Below, one piece after another: positions 44,221 through 53,588 of a stretch of DNA of 64,000 nt. Positions within the stretch are counted from its first letter, which is position 1; the number at the start of each line of letters is the position of its first letter. A program made the translations under genes and the position numbers. Source of the DNA: Natronorubrum thiooxidans (GTDB lineage: Archaea > Halobacteriota > Halobacteria > Halobacteriales > Natrialbaceae); NCBI RefSeq assembly GCF_900156475.1, contig NZ_FTNR01000001.1, positions 186,001-250,000 on the forward strand, in the 5' to 3' direction. The notes under the pieces were generated by a model. The model made no database searches, was not told the DNA's origin, and was given only the letters and a program-made list of their open reading frames with translations.

Positions 44221-44769
44221 ATGACAGATTCACAGCCCCAGATGCAAAACTGGAACGCGTTTGTCGAACAGTGGAATGAACAGTTTCTCGACGCCCTCGA
44301 GGACAACATGGAAGCCCAGGCAGAGTTCGTCGAGAGCTGGTCGGAGACCGTCGGCGAAGTCAGCGACGACAACGAACTCTCCGACGGCGTCGAGGGGTAC
44401 GCCCGCGCCTACGAGACGTGGATGAACGCCTCACAGCAGATGGTCGAGCGGATGAACGACACGTTAGAGGGCGAGGATGTCGACGTCGATGAGTTCCGTG
44501 ATATCTGGCTGAACACGGCCAACGAGGCGTTCAAAGACGTCATGTCGACGACTGCCTTCGCCAGAATGACCGGCGAGACCGTCGGCGACGTGCTCGAACT
44601 GCAACAGGAGGCCGACGAGGCGTCCCAGGACACCCTGCGGACGCTCGGCTTTGCAACCGAGGACGACGTCGTCGAGGTTGGTGACCGACTGATCGAACTC
44701 GAGCGCCGCCAGCACGCCGTCGAAGAGAAACTCGACCGCGTTCTCGAGCATCTGGACGACGAACAATGA
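44221..44769 (+). CDS. phaE: PHA synthase subunit PhaE
   Basis: 182 residues. Starts [20 protein letters not shown], an acidic helical region with [20 protein letters not shown] in the middle and a coiled-coil end ([20 protein letters not shown]). PhaE is the non-catalytic partner of class III synthase and activates PhaC. Its last codons overlap the start of phaC by 4 bp (ATGA), so the two are made together. Confidence 0.88.
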   Translation: MTDSQPQMQNWNAFVEQWNEQFLDALEDNMEAQAEFVESWSETVGEVSDDNELSDGVEGYARAYETWMNASQQMVERMNDTLEGEDVDVDEFRDIWLNTANEAFKDVMSTTAFARMTGETVGDVLELQQEADEASQDTLRTLGFATEDDVVEVGDRLIELERRQHAVEEKLDRVLEHLDDEQ

Positions 44770-46220
44770 AAAACCCGTACGCAACCGTACTGGACATGCA
44801 ACGAGAGGCCTGGGAGGCGACCGCCGATCTGGCCGAGAAGAGCCAGGTTGCCCCCGAGCGAACCGAAACGCTCGAGAACGCCGACGTCGGCCAGACGCCA
44901 AGCGAGGTCGTCTACGAGGAGAACAAACTGCGACTCCTCCACTACGAGCCGATGACGGAGGAGCAACACGATATTCCGATCCTCGTCGTCTACGCGCTGA
45001 TCAACAAGCCGTACATCCTCGACCTCCAGCCCGACCGCTCGGTCGTCCAGACGCTCCTCGAGGCCGGCTTCGACGTCTACCTGATCGACTGGGGCGAGCC
45101 GTCGAAGCTGGATCGACAGCTCTCGCTCGACGACTACGTCAACCGCTATATCGACAACTGTGTCGACGTCGTAAGCGACCGTTCCGGTGAAGAGAAGATC
45201 AATATTCTCGGCTACTGCATGGGCGGCACGATGTCGGCTATGTACGCCGCGTTACACCCCGAGAAGGTCCAGAACCTGGCTCTGATGGCTGCTGGACTCT
45301 GCTTTGCTGGCGACGGTGGTGTGCTCGAACTCTGGGGCAGCGACGAGTTCTACGACCCCGATACGGTGACGGACACCTTCGACAACGTTCCGGCTGATTT
45401 CTTGGACGTCGGGTTCGCGCTGATGGACCCCGTCGCAAACAACGTGACGAAGTACGTCCGATTCTACGAGAACATGGACGACGAGGACTTCGTCGAGAAC
45501 TTCGCTCGCATGGAACGCTGGCTTGACGAGGGCATCGACGTCGCCGGCGTCGTCTACGAGGAGTTCATCCGCGACATCTACCAGGAGAACAAGCTGATCA
45601 ACAACGAACTCTATCTGGACGGCAAACACGTCGACCTCGAGAACATCGACATGCCGCTGCTTCAGATCGTCGCGGAGTACGACCACCTCATTCCGCCGGA
45701 GGCCTCTAAACCGTTCAACGAGTTCGTCTCGTCCGACGATACCGAGGTCCTCGAGTTCGCGACGGGCCACATCGGGATGTCCGTCTCCTCACGCAGCCAC
45801 GACGAACTCTGGCCGGACGTCTGTGAGTGGTTCGAGGCACGCTCGAACGGAACCGAGGCCGAAGCAGAAGCAGCGAGCGACGTTGCGGCCGAACCCGAAG
45901 TCGAGACACGAGCAGCCACGGACACAGACACGGCACTCACCGCAAACGCTGCTGGCGACGAATCCGGGCTCGAAGACTTCACCGACGGCGGAACGGGCCT
46001 CGAGTCGACCGACGACACCGAGGAACCCGCGTCGGAAACCGACACGGACGATCTTACCGAACTCACTGGCATCGGACAGGCGTACGCGAACGACTTATCC
46101 GACGCCGGTATCGAGACGTTCGACGCGCTTGCCGGGGCCGACGTTGCGGAGCTCGCCACCGAGACGGGGATCGCCCCAAGCCGAATCGAAGACTGGATCG
46201 AACAGGCCCAGCGTCGCTGA
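44766..46220 (+). CDS. phaC: Class III PHA synthase PhaC with C-terminal HhH domain
   Basis: 484 residues. Alpha/beta-hydrolase core with lipase-like box [10 protein letters not shown] (catalytic Cys about 160), Asp in [10 protein letters not shown] and His in [16 protein letters not shown]. Polymerises (R)-3-hydroxyacyl-CoA. After the core (about residue 360) there is an acidic low-complexity linker (about 70 residues) and then [40 protein letters not shown] and [13 protein letters not shown], two helix-hairpin-helix units like those in DNA-binding proteins. Long C-termini are known in haloarchaeal PhaC; the HhH end is the notable part. Confidence 0.92.
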   Translation: MKNPYATVLDMQREAWEATADLAEKSQVAPERTETLENADVGQTPSEVVYEENKLRLLHYEPMTEEQHDIPILVVYALINKPYILDLQPDRSVVQTLLEAGFDVYLIDWGEPSKLDRQLSLDDYVNRYIDNCVDVVSDRSGEEKINILGYCMGGTMSAMYAALHPEKVQNLALMAAGLCFAGDGGVLELWGSDEFYDPDTVTDTFDNVPADFLDVGFALMDPVANNVTKYVRFYENMDDEDFVENFARMERWLDEGIDVAGVVYEEFIRDIYQENKLINNELYLDGKHVDLENIDMPLLQIVAEYDHLIPPEASKPFNEFVSSDDTEVLEFATGHIGMSVSSRSHDELWPDVCEWFEARSNGTEAEAEAASDVAAEPEVETRAATDTDTALTANAAGDESGLEDFTDGGTGLESTDDTEEPASETDTDDLTELTGIGQAYANDLSDAGIETFDALAGADVAELATETGIAPSRIEDWIEQAQRR

Positions 46221-46396
46221 TACCGTTGTCGAACACTGCTGCGAACCGTTTTTCTCCGCCGCCATCGGTCGTGCTGGGCGTTAGTACTACCTAGTGCCAT
46301 CTCTCCCACCGACACACGGAAGGATAAACCGAACAGATTCGGTTTTGAAAGTTAACAGGTTGTTATTTACCATCGGGGATACAATGACCATGCATC

Positions 46397-47140
46397 ATGT
46401 CAATGGATGGGCGTACCTGCGTGATCACCGGCTCGGCACGTGGCATCGGACGAGGAATCGCACAACACCTCGGTGAAGAAGGCGCGAACGTGGTGATCAA
46501 CTACCGGTCGTCGGAGGGATCAGCACACGAAGTCGTCGAAGCGATCGAAGCGGCGGGCGGACAGGCGGTTACGGCGCGTGCAGACGTCTCCAACCGTTCG
46601 GACGTCGAACACATGCACGAGGTCTGTCACGAGGCGTTCGGGCCGGCGGATGTGTTAGTCAACAATGCCGGGATCACGGCCGACGAACAGTTCACCGAGA
46701 TGACCCGTGAGGAGTGGGATCGAGTCATGGACGTCAACCTCGGCGGGATGTTCAACTGCACACAGGTGTTCTTCGATGATATCTGGAACGCACACGAGGG
46801 ACGGCTGGTCAACATCTCGAGTGTCGTCGGGAAACAGGGCAATTTCGGGCAAGCGAACTACGCCACCGCCAAGAGTGGGATGTTCGGTTTCACTCGGACG
46901 ATCGCCCTCGAACTCGCCAAGGGTGGGTCGACGGCCAACTGTGTCGCGCCCGGATTCACGCTTACGGACATGCTCGAGAGCGTCCCGGAGTCGGTCTTAG
47001 AGCGGATTATCTCGGGAATTCCACTCGAGCGACTGGCCGAAGTCGAGGACATCGCCGCTGTCGTTCGCTTCCTCGCCAGTGAGGAGTCGTCCTACGTCAC
47101 GGGCGAAGTGATCGACGTCAACGGCGGGATGGACCTCTAA
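46397..47140 (+). CDS. 3-Oxoacyl-CoA reductase (PhaB-like SDR)
   Basis: 247 residues from ATG 46397 (MSMDGRTCVITGSARGIGRG). Short-chain dehydrogenase with nucleotide loop TGSARGIG, NNAG, the catalytic Ser in NISSVVG and YATAKSG (Tyr/Lys). ETFs: it reduces acetoacetyl-CoA to (R)-3-hydroxybutyryl-CoA with NADPH, as PhaB does, or 3-oxoacyl-ACP. The position after phaC favours PHA supply. A TTATTTAC element about 30 bp upstream suggests its own promoter. The 176-bp gap after phaC has no gene. Confidence 0.85.
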   Translation: MSMDGRTCVITGSARGIGRGIAQHLGEEGANVVINYRSSEGSAHEVVEAIEAAGGQAVTARADVSNRSDVEHMHEVCHEAFGPADVLVNNAGITADEQFTEMTREEWDRVMDVNLGGMFNCTQVFFDDIWNAHEGRLVNISSVVGKQGNFGQANYATAKSGMFGFTRTIALELAKGGSTANCVAPGFTLTDMLESVPESVLERIISGIPLERLAEVEDIAAVVRFLASEESSYVTGEVIDVNGGMDL

Positions 47141-47235
47141 GATCGTTCATCCTCGACTCCGCAGGATAGCAGTCTCCGCAAAACGGTTCTCGAACCTCCA
47201 TCTGCGCTCCGAAACACTCCTGAACGGTCTGGTCG

Positions 47236-47748
47236 CTAGTCCTCCCGATGTTTCTCCTTCGCGAGCACCCGCACGTTCTCGATACCCGTCGCCGGATACT
47301 GACCCTCGTCGTCTTTCTCGACGGCCTTGACCATATCCCAGACGACGTTGAGTCCGGTCGTGACGCCCTCGAGGGCTTCCATCTCACACCCCGTTTTACC
47401 AGTTGTCTCGACGGCAACCTCGAGTTCGACGTGGTCGTCGGCGAGCGAGAACTCGGTGTCGACGTTCGTGATCGGAATCTGATGGCACATCGGGATCGTC
47501 TCCCAGGTGTGTTTGACGGCCTGAATCGCGCCGACGCGTGCAGTTGCAAGGACGTCGCCTTTGCCGATTCCGTCCTCGCGGATCGCCTCGATCGTCGACG
47601 ACTGAAGGCGAATCTCGCCGGCCGCAACTGCGCGGCGCTTGCTGTCGGGTTTGTCGCCAACGTCGACCATCTGGACGTCACCGTCATCCGTGGTGTGGGT
47701 GAGGCCGTCGGCGGTCGAGTCCGTCGCGTTCGGTCTGTCGTCACGCAT
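47236..47748 (-). CDS. moaC: Molybdenum cofactor biosynthesis protein MoaC
   Basis: 170 residues from MRDDRPNATDSTADGLTHTT. Typical signatures: MVDVGDKPDSKRRAVAAGEI, the active-site AIQAVKHTWETIPMCHQIPI with the His/Lys pair, and KTGCEMEALEGVTTGLNVVW. It makes cyclic pyranopterin monophosphate from the MoaA product. It overlaps the end of nnr by 8 bp, so the two are co-translated, although their pathways are unrelated. Confidence 0.95.
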   Translation of the reverse strand: MRDDRPNATDSTADGLTHTTDDGDVQMVDVGDKPDSKRRAVAAGEIRLQSSTIEAIREDGIGKGDVLATARVGAIQAVKHTWETIPMCHQIPITNVDTEFSLADDHVELEVAVETTGKTGCEMEALEGVTTGLNVVWDMVKAVEKDDEGQYPATGIENVRVLAKEKHRED

Positions 47749-49168
47749 CGTGCTCACCCCACAGTGTCGCAGGAATTTCATCGAGCAGCTCGGACGCTAG
47801 CAACCCACACTCGTCTCGTTCGGCGAGGCGTTCACCTGCGATGCCATTGACCCGTGCGGCCGCCGCCGCGGCCTCGAGTGGCTCGGCGTGGTCCAGCAAC
47901 CCGGCGACGATGCCGGCGAGCGTATCGCCAGTGCCGCCGACGGCCATGCCGGCGGTTCCAGACCGGCTGATTCGGGTTCGCTCCCCATCGGTCACAACGT
48001 CGTCGACACCCTTCGCGAGCACGACGTGTCCCAGTTCCGCGGCGAAGGCCTCGATCTCGGCTGGCGCTGTCGCCAGTGAGTCCACGTCCGGCCCGCCCAT
48101 CCGCGCGAGTTCGCGGCGGTTGGGCGTACAGACCAGCGTCGCATCGGTTTCGAGGCCGGGGACGACCTCGAGCGCATCAGCGTCGACGACCGCCGGGCCG
48201 GTGTAGGACTCGAGGAACTGGCGGGCTGCCTCGAGCGTCTCGTCGGCGGTTCCCAGTCCGGGCCCGAGCACGACGATGTCGTCGTACCGTTCTGCGGTAT
48301 CGACGAGGTCGTCGACCTGTGCCGGTGTAAGGATATCCTGCTCGTAGGGCTGGACGATGAGATCCTCGCTGTAGCCCTGGATCTCGCCGGCGACAGCGTC
48401 GGGCGCGGCGACGAACGACAGCTCCATCCCAGTACGGAGCGCCGCCTGTGCAGCGAGCGCCGGTGCGCCGGTGTACGGACCGCCGCCGACGACAAAGGCA
48501 CGCCCCGTACGATCTTCAGGACGTGCGAGGGTCACATCACCGGGGCCGACGAAGCGTTCGGCAGCGGCCGGAATGCCGATATCGGCGACAGTGCTCTCGG
48601 CCTCGAGTGCCTCGAGTCCCGGCTTCGTGTCGTGGAAGGTGACGATACGATCGGCCGTGACGCCGTTGGTAGCGTGGTCGCCGTCGTCAGCGTCGAACCC
48701 CGAGGGGACGTCGACCGCAACGACGGTCGCGTCGGCGACGTTGATTGCTTCGGCAGCGGTCGCCGCGGGTTCGCGAAGGTCGCCGCTGATCCCCGTTCCC
48801 AGCATCGCATCGACGATCACGTCCGCATCGGAGAGATCGAACGCACTCGAGTCGGTTACCTCGCGGCTGTTGTAGTCAGCGTCCTCGAGGGCCTGCCAGT
48901 TTTCGCGAGCGATCTCGGTCCCGATGGTCTCGGCTCGGCCGAGGAGGAGCGTGGTGACGTCGTACCCGTCCAGAAAGCGCGCGGCGACGAACGCGTCCCC
49001 ACCGTTGTTGCCCCGGCCGGCGACGATCGCAACGCTCGAGCCTGGCTCGGCCACGTCGCGGACCGTGCGAGCGACGGCGTTGCCGCTTGACTCCATCAGT
49101 TGCTTCCGTGGCACGCCCAGCGCTGCCGCGTTCTCGTCGACGGCAGCCATTCGTTCGCCTGTAATCAT
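47741..49168 (-). CDS. nnr: Bifunctional NAD(P)H-hydrate epimerase/dehydratase
   Basis: 475 residues. N-terminal epimerase (about 1-210) with VAIVAGRGNNGGDAFVAARF and DVIVDAMLGTGISGDLREP; C-terminal ADP-dependent dehydratase (about 225-470) with VVGGGPYTGAPALAAQAALR, LVCTPNRRELARMGG and GTAGMAVGGTGDTLAGIVAG. Repairs damaged hydrated NAD(P)H in the cytoplasm. Full length. ATG 49168 (MITGERMAAVDENAAALGVP). Confidence 0.95.
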   Translation of the reverse strand: MITGERMAAVDENAAALGVPRKQLMESSGNAVARTVRDVAEPGSSVAIVAGRGNNGGDAFVAARFLDGYDVTTLLLGRAETIGTEIARENWQALEDADYNSREVTDSSAFDLSDADVIVDAMLGTGISGDLREPAATAAEAINVADATVVAVDVPSGFDADDGDHATNGVTADRIVTFHDTKPGLEALEAESTVADIGIPAAAERFVGPGDVTLARPEDRTGRAFVVGGGPYTGAPALAAQAALRTGMELSFVAAPDAVAGEIQGYSEDLIVQPYEQDILTPAQVDDLVDTAERYDDIVVLGPGLGTADETLEAARQFLESYTGPAVVDADALEVVPGLETDATLVCTPNRRELARMGGPDVDSLATAPAEIEAFAAELGHVVLAKGVDDVVTDGERTRISRSGTAGMAVGGTGDTLAGIVAGLLDHAEPLEAAAAAARVNGIAGERLAERDECGLLASELLDEIPATLWGEHDA

Positions 49169-49315
49169 ATCCAGTGGGTTTGCCCGCAGTCGCGTTAAGC
49201 GTGTGGGAGTGCCCGCTTCTCGAGACGACCGATCGTCGGGTCGGTTCGACCCCGATGCTTCGAGTAGTAATCAACGATGCCCAGAGTTAAGAGAGGTGAT
49301 AGGAGTCAGTATACC

Positions 49316-49420
49316 ATGGTCTCCTGTGAAAACCGCGTCCTCATCGGTTCACTGCTGGCCGTCTGGCTCGCCGTGATCGTGATCGGACTCACGGCATTGG
49401 CGCACAGAGTGCTGTGGTGA
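49316..49420 (+). CDS. 34-aa single-span membrane micro-protein
   Basis: ATG 49316 opens 34 codons with TGA at 49418-49420. The product starts MVSCENRVLIGSLLAVWLAV and is one membrane helix (about 9-30) with short polar ends. Two ribosome-binding-like elements precede it: GAGGTGAT at 49292-49299 (complementary to the 16S 3' end) and AGGAG about 10 bp before the ATG. No family recognised. Probably real because of the ribosome-binding sites, but unproven. Confidence 0.55.
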   Translation: MVSCENRVLIGSLLAVWLAVIVIGLTALAHRVLW

Positions 49421-49514
49421 CGTTCGTTATCCTGGCTGGGGTCGGGATTCTCACCCCACAGCTCTATTTGGCTGCGACCGGTAGCGTCTCGTCCTTCGAG
49501 CGCCATTATTTCGT

Positions 49515-50012
49515 GTGAACGTCTTCTGGCTCGACGAGGACCCGCGGCTCGCCGCGCGGTATCACTGCGATCAGCACGTGAACAAGCTGCTGCTCGAGGC
49601 CGCACAGATACTCTGTACGGCGGCCCGCGAGAACGGGTACGAGGCAGAGTTCCTCTACGGATCGACCCACATCGGCCACCCAGTCACGAAGTGGGCCGCG
49701 GAATCGCGAGCGAACTGGCTGCGGCTGCGCGAGCACGCCAACGCACTCAATTCGGAGTTCGTCGAGCGCTATAAAAAAGACGACGACCACGCGAGCTGGG
49801 GCGTGATCGAGCGCATCGATCCCGATGCGATTGCGTTCCCCACGACGGAGCCGACGCCACGGCCACAGGCGATGCCCGACGAGTACAAGCGCCCAGGCGA
49901 TCCCGTCGACGCGTATCGTGCCTACTACGCCGGCGAGAAGGCTTCGTGGGCCGAATGGAAGTACACCGACGAGCCGCCGTGGCTCGAGGACTACCTGCTG
50001 GATCAGACGTAG
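49515..50012 (+). CDS. Phage-type conserved protein of unknown function
   Basis: 165 residues from GTG 49515 (reads MNVFWLDEDPRLAARYHCDQ). The HCDQHVNKLLLEAAQILCTA, STHIGHPVTKWAAESRANWL and DEYKRPGDPVDAYRAYYAGE blocks match a family I know from bacteriophages, sometimes annotated near pyrimidine-dimer glycosylases but without known activity. Acidic residue content is haloarchaeal. No phage genes surround it, so it may be a domesticated copy. Confidence 0.65.
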   Translation: MNVFWLDEDPRLAARYHCDQHVNKLLLEAAQILCTAARENGYEAEFLYGSTHIGHPVTKWAAESRANWLRLREHANALNSEFVERYKKDDDHASWGVIERIDPDAIAFPTTEPTPRPQAMPDEYKRPGDPVDAYRAYYAGEKASWAEWKYTDEPPWLEDYLLDQT

Positions 50013-50093
50013 ACACAGCGGCTCGTTTCGGCTCACCGATGGTGTCGGATACAATACTATTATCTAGAGTAACAACGTTACTGCCCATTACCG

Positions 50094-50318
50094 ATGTTCC
50101 CGCCTATTGCCTCCCGCGACTCGATCCTCTCCGATGAGATGCACCCCTGTACGCGAGCCTACCACGACGTCGTCATCTACGGCGACGCCGCGTCGGACGA
50201 CACCCTTTACGAGGGACCGATTGTCGTCCACGCGAACGGCTGGATCGAACTCGAGGGTGACCGACTGCTCTCACCGCAGGCGATCCACCACATCGACATC
50301 TACGACGACAAGGACTAG
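50094..50318 (+). CDS. Conserved haloarchaeal protein, 74 aa
   Basis: Starts MFPPIASRDSILSDEMHPCT; a second possible start is the internal Met 15 residues later. Strand-rich end VVHANGWIELEGDRLLSPQA and HHIDIYDDK. Acidic, soluble, no Cys pair. No function recognised. Its stop overlaps the stop of acylphosphatase on the other strand (tail-to-tail, 4 bp). Confidence 0.7.
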   Translation: MFPPIASRDSILSDEMHPCTRAYHDVVIYGDAASDDTLYEGPIVVHANGWIELEGDRLLSPQAIHHIDIYDDKD

Positions 50319-50593
50319 TACCGAATCTCGAAGCCGTCTTCGCCCTGTGGCGTTTCGTACTCGGCTTCGACAGCCTCGACCTCGGCTGCGGGACTGCCCG
50401 TATGACACCACTCGAGCATCGACTCGACGGCTGGCTCGGGGCCTTCGAAGACCGCTTCGACGCGACCGTCCTCGAGGTTTTTCACCCAGCCGTCGACGCC
50501 CTTCTCGCGAGCCGTGTCGCGCGTGTTCGCACGATAGTAGACACCCTGGACCGTTCCGGAAACGAAGACGTGTGCGCGGGTTGGTTCTGCCAT
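50315..50593 (-). CDS. acyP: Acylphosphatase
   Basis: 92 residues. Catalytic Arg and phosphate loop in HVFVSGTVQGVYYRANTRDT; the catalytic Asn appears in GVDGWVKNLEDGRVEAVFEG. Cleaves acyl phosphates such as carbamoyl or acetyl phosphate. Complete small alpha/beta protein of usual length. Confidence 0.95.
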   Translation of the reverse strand: MAEPTRAHVFVSGTVQGVYYRANTRDTAREKGVDGWVKNLEDGRVEAVFEGPEPAVESMLEWCHTGSPAAEVEAVEAEYETPQGEDGFEIRY

Positions 50594-50674
50594 GGCTGGA
50601 TGATCGAGTGCGTTCGGGAAAAAGCCGGCTCTCCGTCGAGCCGATTTTCGCGTTCGATCGGTGGTGTTGGTCGG

Positions 50675-50992
50675 TTATCGTGGCGTCTCGTAGCGTCGAC
50701 TGCCGAGGACCATCCGAACGGTGAGGGCGAGGACGCCGACGGTGAATGCGAGCCAGAGGACGTCGGTGTTGTCGAGCAACTCGAGCAACTCAACGACCGT
50801 GACGAGTCCCATGAGCACGGCGACGTACAGAATGTTCGTTCCGATGAACGTCGCCAGCCCCGCTTCGTCGGCGACACGGTCCGAATCGTAGCCAGCGATT
50901 AACTCGACGTGACCGAAGTACGCGATCAGGACCCCCAGCGCCGCGACGATACCTGTCGCAATGAGTAACACGATCAACGAGCCATTGACCAT
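50675..50992 (-). CDS. DUF3784-like membrane protein
   Basis: 105 residues with three membrane segments (about 5-25, 48-66, 77-95). HVELIAGYDSDRVADEAGLA, between segments one and two, resembles the conserved ELIAGYN-type motif of DUF3784. No function known. Starts at ATG 50992; 82 bp upstream of acyP on the same strand, possibly one transcript. Confidence 0.7.
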   Translation of the reverse strand: MVNGSLIVLLIATGIVAALGVLIAYFGHVELIAGYDSDRVADEAGLATFIGTNILYVAVLMGLVTVVELLELLDNTDVLWLAFTVGVLALTVRMVLGSRRYETPR

Positions 50993-51067
50993 AGATCGGT
51001 ACGTGACACGTGGTTCACAAAACGGTTGCGCGACCGATTGTCCGACTCGAGTGAGCTGACGTGTCGC

Positions 51068-51973
51068 TCACGCTCCGGTCCGCAGGTGATGGAAGATGTA
51101 CGTCTGTGCGTAGCCGGCGTACTCGCCGCCGAGTCGATCGCGGATCGCTCGCGAGGTCGTCGCGTAGGAACCCCCATCGCAGTCGGGGTAGTACTCCTCG
51201 ATCGCCGATTTGAGCCACGTATCGAGCGGCACAGCCTCGTCGAAGCCAAGCGAGAACAGCAACACGCAGTCGGCTACCTTGTCGCCGACGCCGACGAAGC
51301 GGGTGAGGTAGTCGCGCGCGTCCTCGTACTCGAGGTCGCGTGCCTCGTCGGGATGGCCCTCGCCATTAGCGACCATCTCCGCCGTCCGGACGACGTAGGG
51401 GGCCCGATAGCCGAGTCCGAGGTCGCGCAGTTCGGCTTCGGTTGCCGTCGCGAGCTGGGCTGGTGTCGGGAACGCGTGGTAGGTGTCGCCGTCGAACTCG
51501 ATTTGGTCGCCGTACTCGCGAGCCAGCGTCGAGACCATCGTGTGAATCCGACTCACGCGCATCTGGGCCGAACAGATAAACGAGATCAGACAGGCAAAGG
51601 ATGGGTCTTCGACCAGTCGCATCCCGCGGTGGGCCTCGTAGGCCTCATCCAGCAAGGAATCGTCCGGCGCGGCCGCGACAATCGCCTCGAGGTCGTCGTC
51701 CAATCGTAACAGCCGGCGGACGATCGTGTCGGCGTCAGTCGTCGACTCCCACTCGAGGTGCCCATTGTGATCACGAACGCGGAGCACCGCGTTGGACGTC
51801 GAGCCGTCTTCCGAGCCGCTGACGACGGTGTGATACCACGCATCTGGCGCGGGCGAGCCGCCGTACATTTCGCCGTCGCTCCGTCGCCAGCAGTAGCTCT
51901 GGCCGCTCTCGAGCGTGCGGTACAGATCGAGGCCGCCGGAGAGGTCGCCGAGGGGGATGGTCCCTGTTTCCAT
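51068..51973 (-). CDS. ogg: 8-Oxoguanine DNA glycosylase/AP lyase (OGG)
   Basis: 301 residues from METGTIPLGDLSGGLDLYRT; the upstream frame is open but not family-like. The N-terminal part (LESGQSYCWRRSDG) is the OGG-N domain; the HhH-GPD region has GVGDKVADCVLLFSLGFDEA with the catalytic Lys, and VPLDTWLKSAI with the Asp. It removes 8-oxoG from DNA and nicks the strand. Convergent overlap with the membrane protein is not seen. Monocistronic. Confidence 0.93.
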   Translation of the reverse strand: METGTIPLGDLSGGLDLYRTLESGQSYCWRRSDGEMYGGSPAPDAWYHTVVSGSEDGSTSNAVLRVRDHNGHLEWESTTDADTIVRRLLRLDDDLEAIVAAAPDDSLLDEAYEAHRGMRLVEDPSFACLISFICSAQMRVSRIHTMVSTLAREYGDQIEFDGDTYHAFPTPAQLATATEAELRDLGLGYRAPYVVRTAEMVANGEGHPDEARDLEYEDARDYLTRFVGVGDKVADCVLLFSLGFDEAVPLDTWLKSAIEEYYPDCDGGSYATTSRAIRDRLGGEYAGYAQTYIFHHLRTGA

Positions 51974-52121
51974 CTGTCCGTCCCTTTGGGGGCGGATGCT
52001 TTTGCCTTTCGAACCGGACGACAGCAATGAAGCCAGCATTACAACCACGCAGACACCCTATTGGCGGCCGATTCATCCGTTGGGGCGAACTTTCATACTG
52101 GTGGCGAGAGAATACCATGGT

Positions 52122-52622
52122 ATGGACTGCAGGGTTGTCGTCGAGGCTGCCGTGCCGGTGTTCGATGTCGAGACGGAAGACGAGGCGATTCGCATCGCCA
52201 TCTCGAAGACGGGCGAGATGTTGAACCCTGACCTGAACTACGTCGAGATCAACATGGGCGAACGCACGTCGCCATCGGGGGAGGAACTCCCACCCGCGTT
52301 CATCGCCGCCGATGAGGCACTCGTCGCACTCGAGTTAGAGATGACCGTGTTCAACGTCGAGCGCGAGGAACACGCGTCGCGGATCGCCCGCAAAGAGATC
52401 GGCCAACTCCTCGAGAACATCCCGCTTGAGGTGTTACAGATCGACGAACTCGAGGAGGACGACGACGAAGACGCCACAGACACGAACACCGAGGCGGACA
52501 CATCGGAAACCGATGGAAACGGCTCCGAGTCGACTGTCGAGGACACAGCCGATTCGGCCGACGAACAGACCAGCGACGACGACATTCTTCCCGAATTTGA
52601 GGATTTAGTCGAACGAGACTGA
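52122..52622 (+). CDS. DUF555 (UPF0212) family protein
   Basis: 166 residues from ATG 52122 (MDCRVVVEAAVPVFDVETED). The conserved core AIRIAISKTGEMLNPDLNYV, ELPPAFIAADEALVALELEM and REEHASRIARKEIGQLLENI fits DUF555; function unknown. A Thr/Asp/Glu-rich tail of about 55 residues follows, as often seen in haloarchaeal versions. The gap 52623-52781 shows no gene. Confidence 0.85.
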   Translation: MDCRVVVEAAVPVFDVETEDEAIRIAISKTGEMLNPDLNYVEINMGERTSPSGEELPPAFIAADEALVALELEMTVFNVEREEHASRIARKEIGQLLENIPLEVLQIDELEEDDDEDATDTNTEADTSETDGNGSESTVEDTADSADEQTSDDDILPEFEDLVERD

Positions 52623-52781
52623 CCGTTTCGAGCACCGTCTCGAGAGAGCCGTCGATGAATCGGTGATTGATTCGGTTCCGTGTTGGAAAAAGTGCAGTGA
52701 CCTGATCGAAACTGGCTGTAACAGACCGTTGGGAGTCTTGTCAGTATCGGGTAGTGATCATCGAAGGAGACGACGAATTTC

Positions 52782-53018
52782 TCAGTCCGCGGTAGCGGCA
52801 ACTGCTTCCTGCTCGTCTTCGCGCATGTTCATCGTGATGCCGCCAGCGAGCGCAAAAACAGCAGCTTTGTGATCTGTTTTCGATTTGTGAATTGATGTCG
52901 GCCGAATACCAAGCGATTCATACTCGTCAAGATCGATCTGACAGTCGTCCCACGCTGCACACTGATTCGATACCTCCGCGAGAAGGCCGTGAAGGTGAAT
53001 GAGCTCCTGTTTCTTCAT
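52782..53018 (-). CDS. UPF0058 family protein
   Basis: 78 residues from MKKQELIHLHGLLAEVSNQC. The MKKQELIHLHGLL start and SIHKSKTDHKAAVFALAGGI core are hallmarks of UPF0058, a small haloarchaeal/methanogen family of unknown role. ATG 53018 is preferred over two Met codons just upstream, which are outside the conserved part. The A/T-rich gap 53019-53284 contains TATATC-like sequence and no gene. Confidence 0.85.
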   Translation of the reverse strand: MKKQELIHLHGLLAEVSNQCAAWDDCQIDLDEYESLGIRPTSIHKSKTDHKAAVFALAGGITMNMREDEQEAVAATAD

Positions 53019-53284
53019 AACCATCAAATCCTACCCACTGCAGGGTTATATTATTATCTTGAGTCTCGTTAGCACGCGCCCCATGTTCGATACCCTGTAT
53101 GTCAGCAGGTATATCTAATCGAAAGAAAGGCCTACCAGCCGAATACTCCCCGAATGGAACGACTACAACCGGTTGTTACTGCTACAATATATTATTTCCT
53201 TCAAATTTCCGACAGCGGTGTTCAGGCAATTAATACCGATACACTGTTGGGAAAACCAGACGACCGTCCACGGTCGCGATGTGC

Positions 53285-53464
53285 TCAGCCGAGTTGCTTC
53301 AACGTCTGGAGATCCCGATCCGTTCGCATAAACTCGGACAACCGTCTGGACGCATGACAGTTGGGACAGTGAAACATCGTTGCCGGCGCGTCAAGATCAG
53401 CAGGAGAACTTTGCCAGTTTTTCGCACATTCGGGGCACAACAGTTTCACAGTCGTTTCATCCAT
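53285..53464 (-). CDS. Zinc-ribbon micro-protein, 59 aa
   Basis: ATG 53464 starts MDETTVKLLCPECAKNWQSS; CPEC and CPNC (MFHCPNCHASRRL) form a four-Cys zinc ribbon, followed by SEFMRTDRDLQTLKQLG. The sequence matches the small conserved haloarchaeal zinc-binding family I recall as DUF7836. Function unknown; likely RNA, DNA or protein binding. It lies downstream of TFB on the same strand, 125 bp away. Confidence 0.8.
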   Translation of the reverse strand: MDETTVKLLCPECAKNWQSSPADLDAPATMFHCPNCHASRRLSEFMRTDRDLQTLKQLG

Positions 53465-53588
53465 GGCACGTTATTACACACCACCCGTCAAAAGTGTTGT
53501 CGCTTTCTCGACCGCGAATCACTCTCGACCGAATCTCAAACTCGACCGGATCCCAAACGACAGCCCATGACACACCAACAGATCGTCG

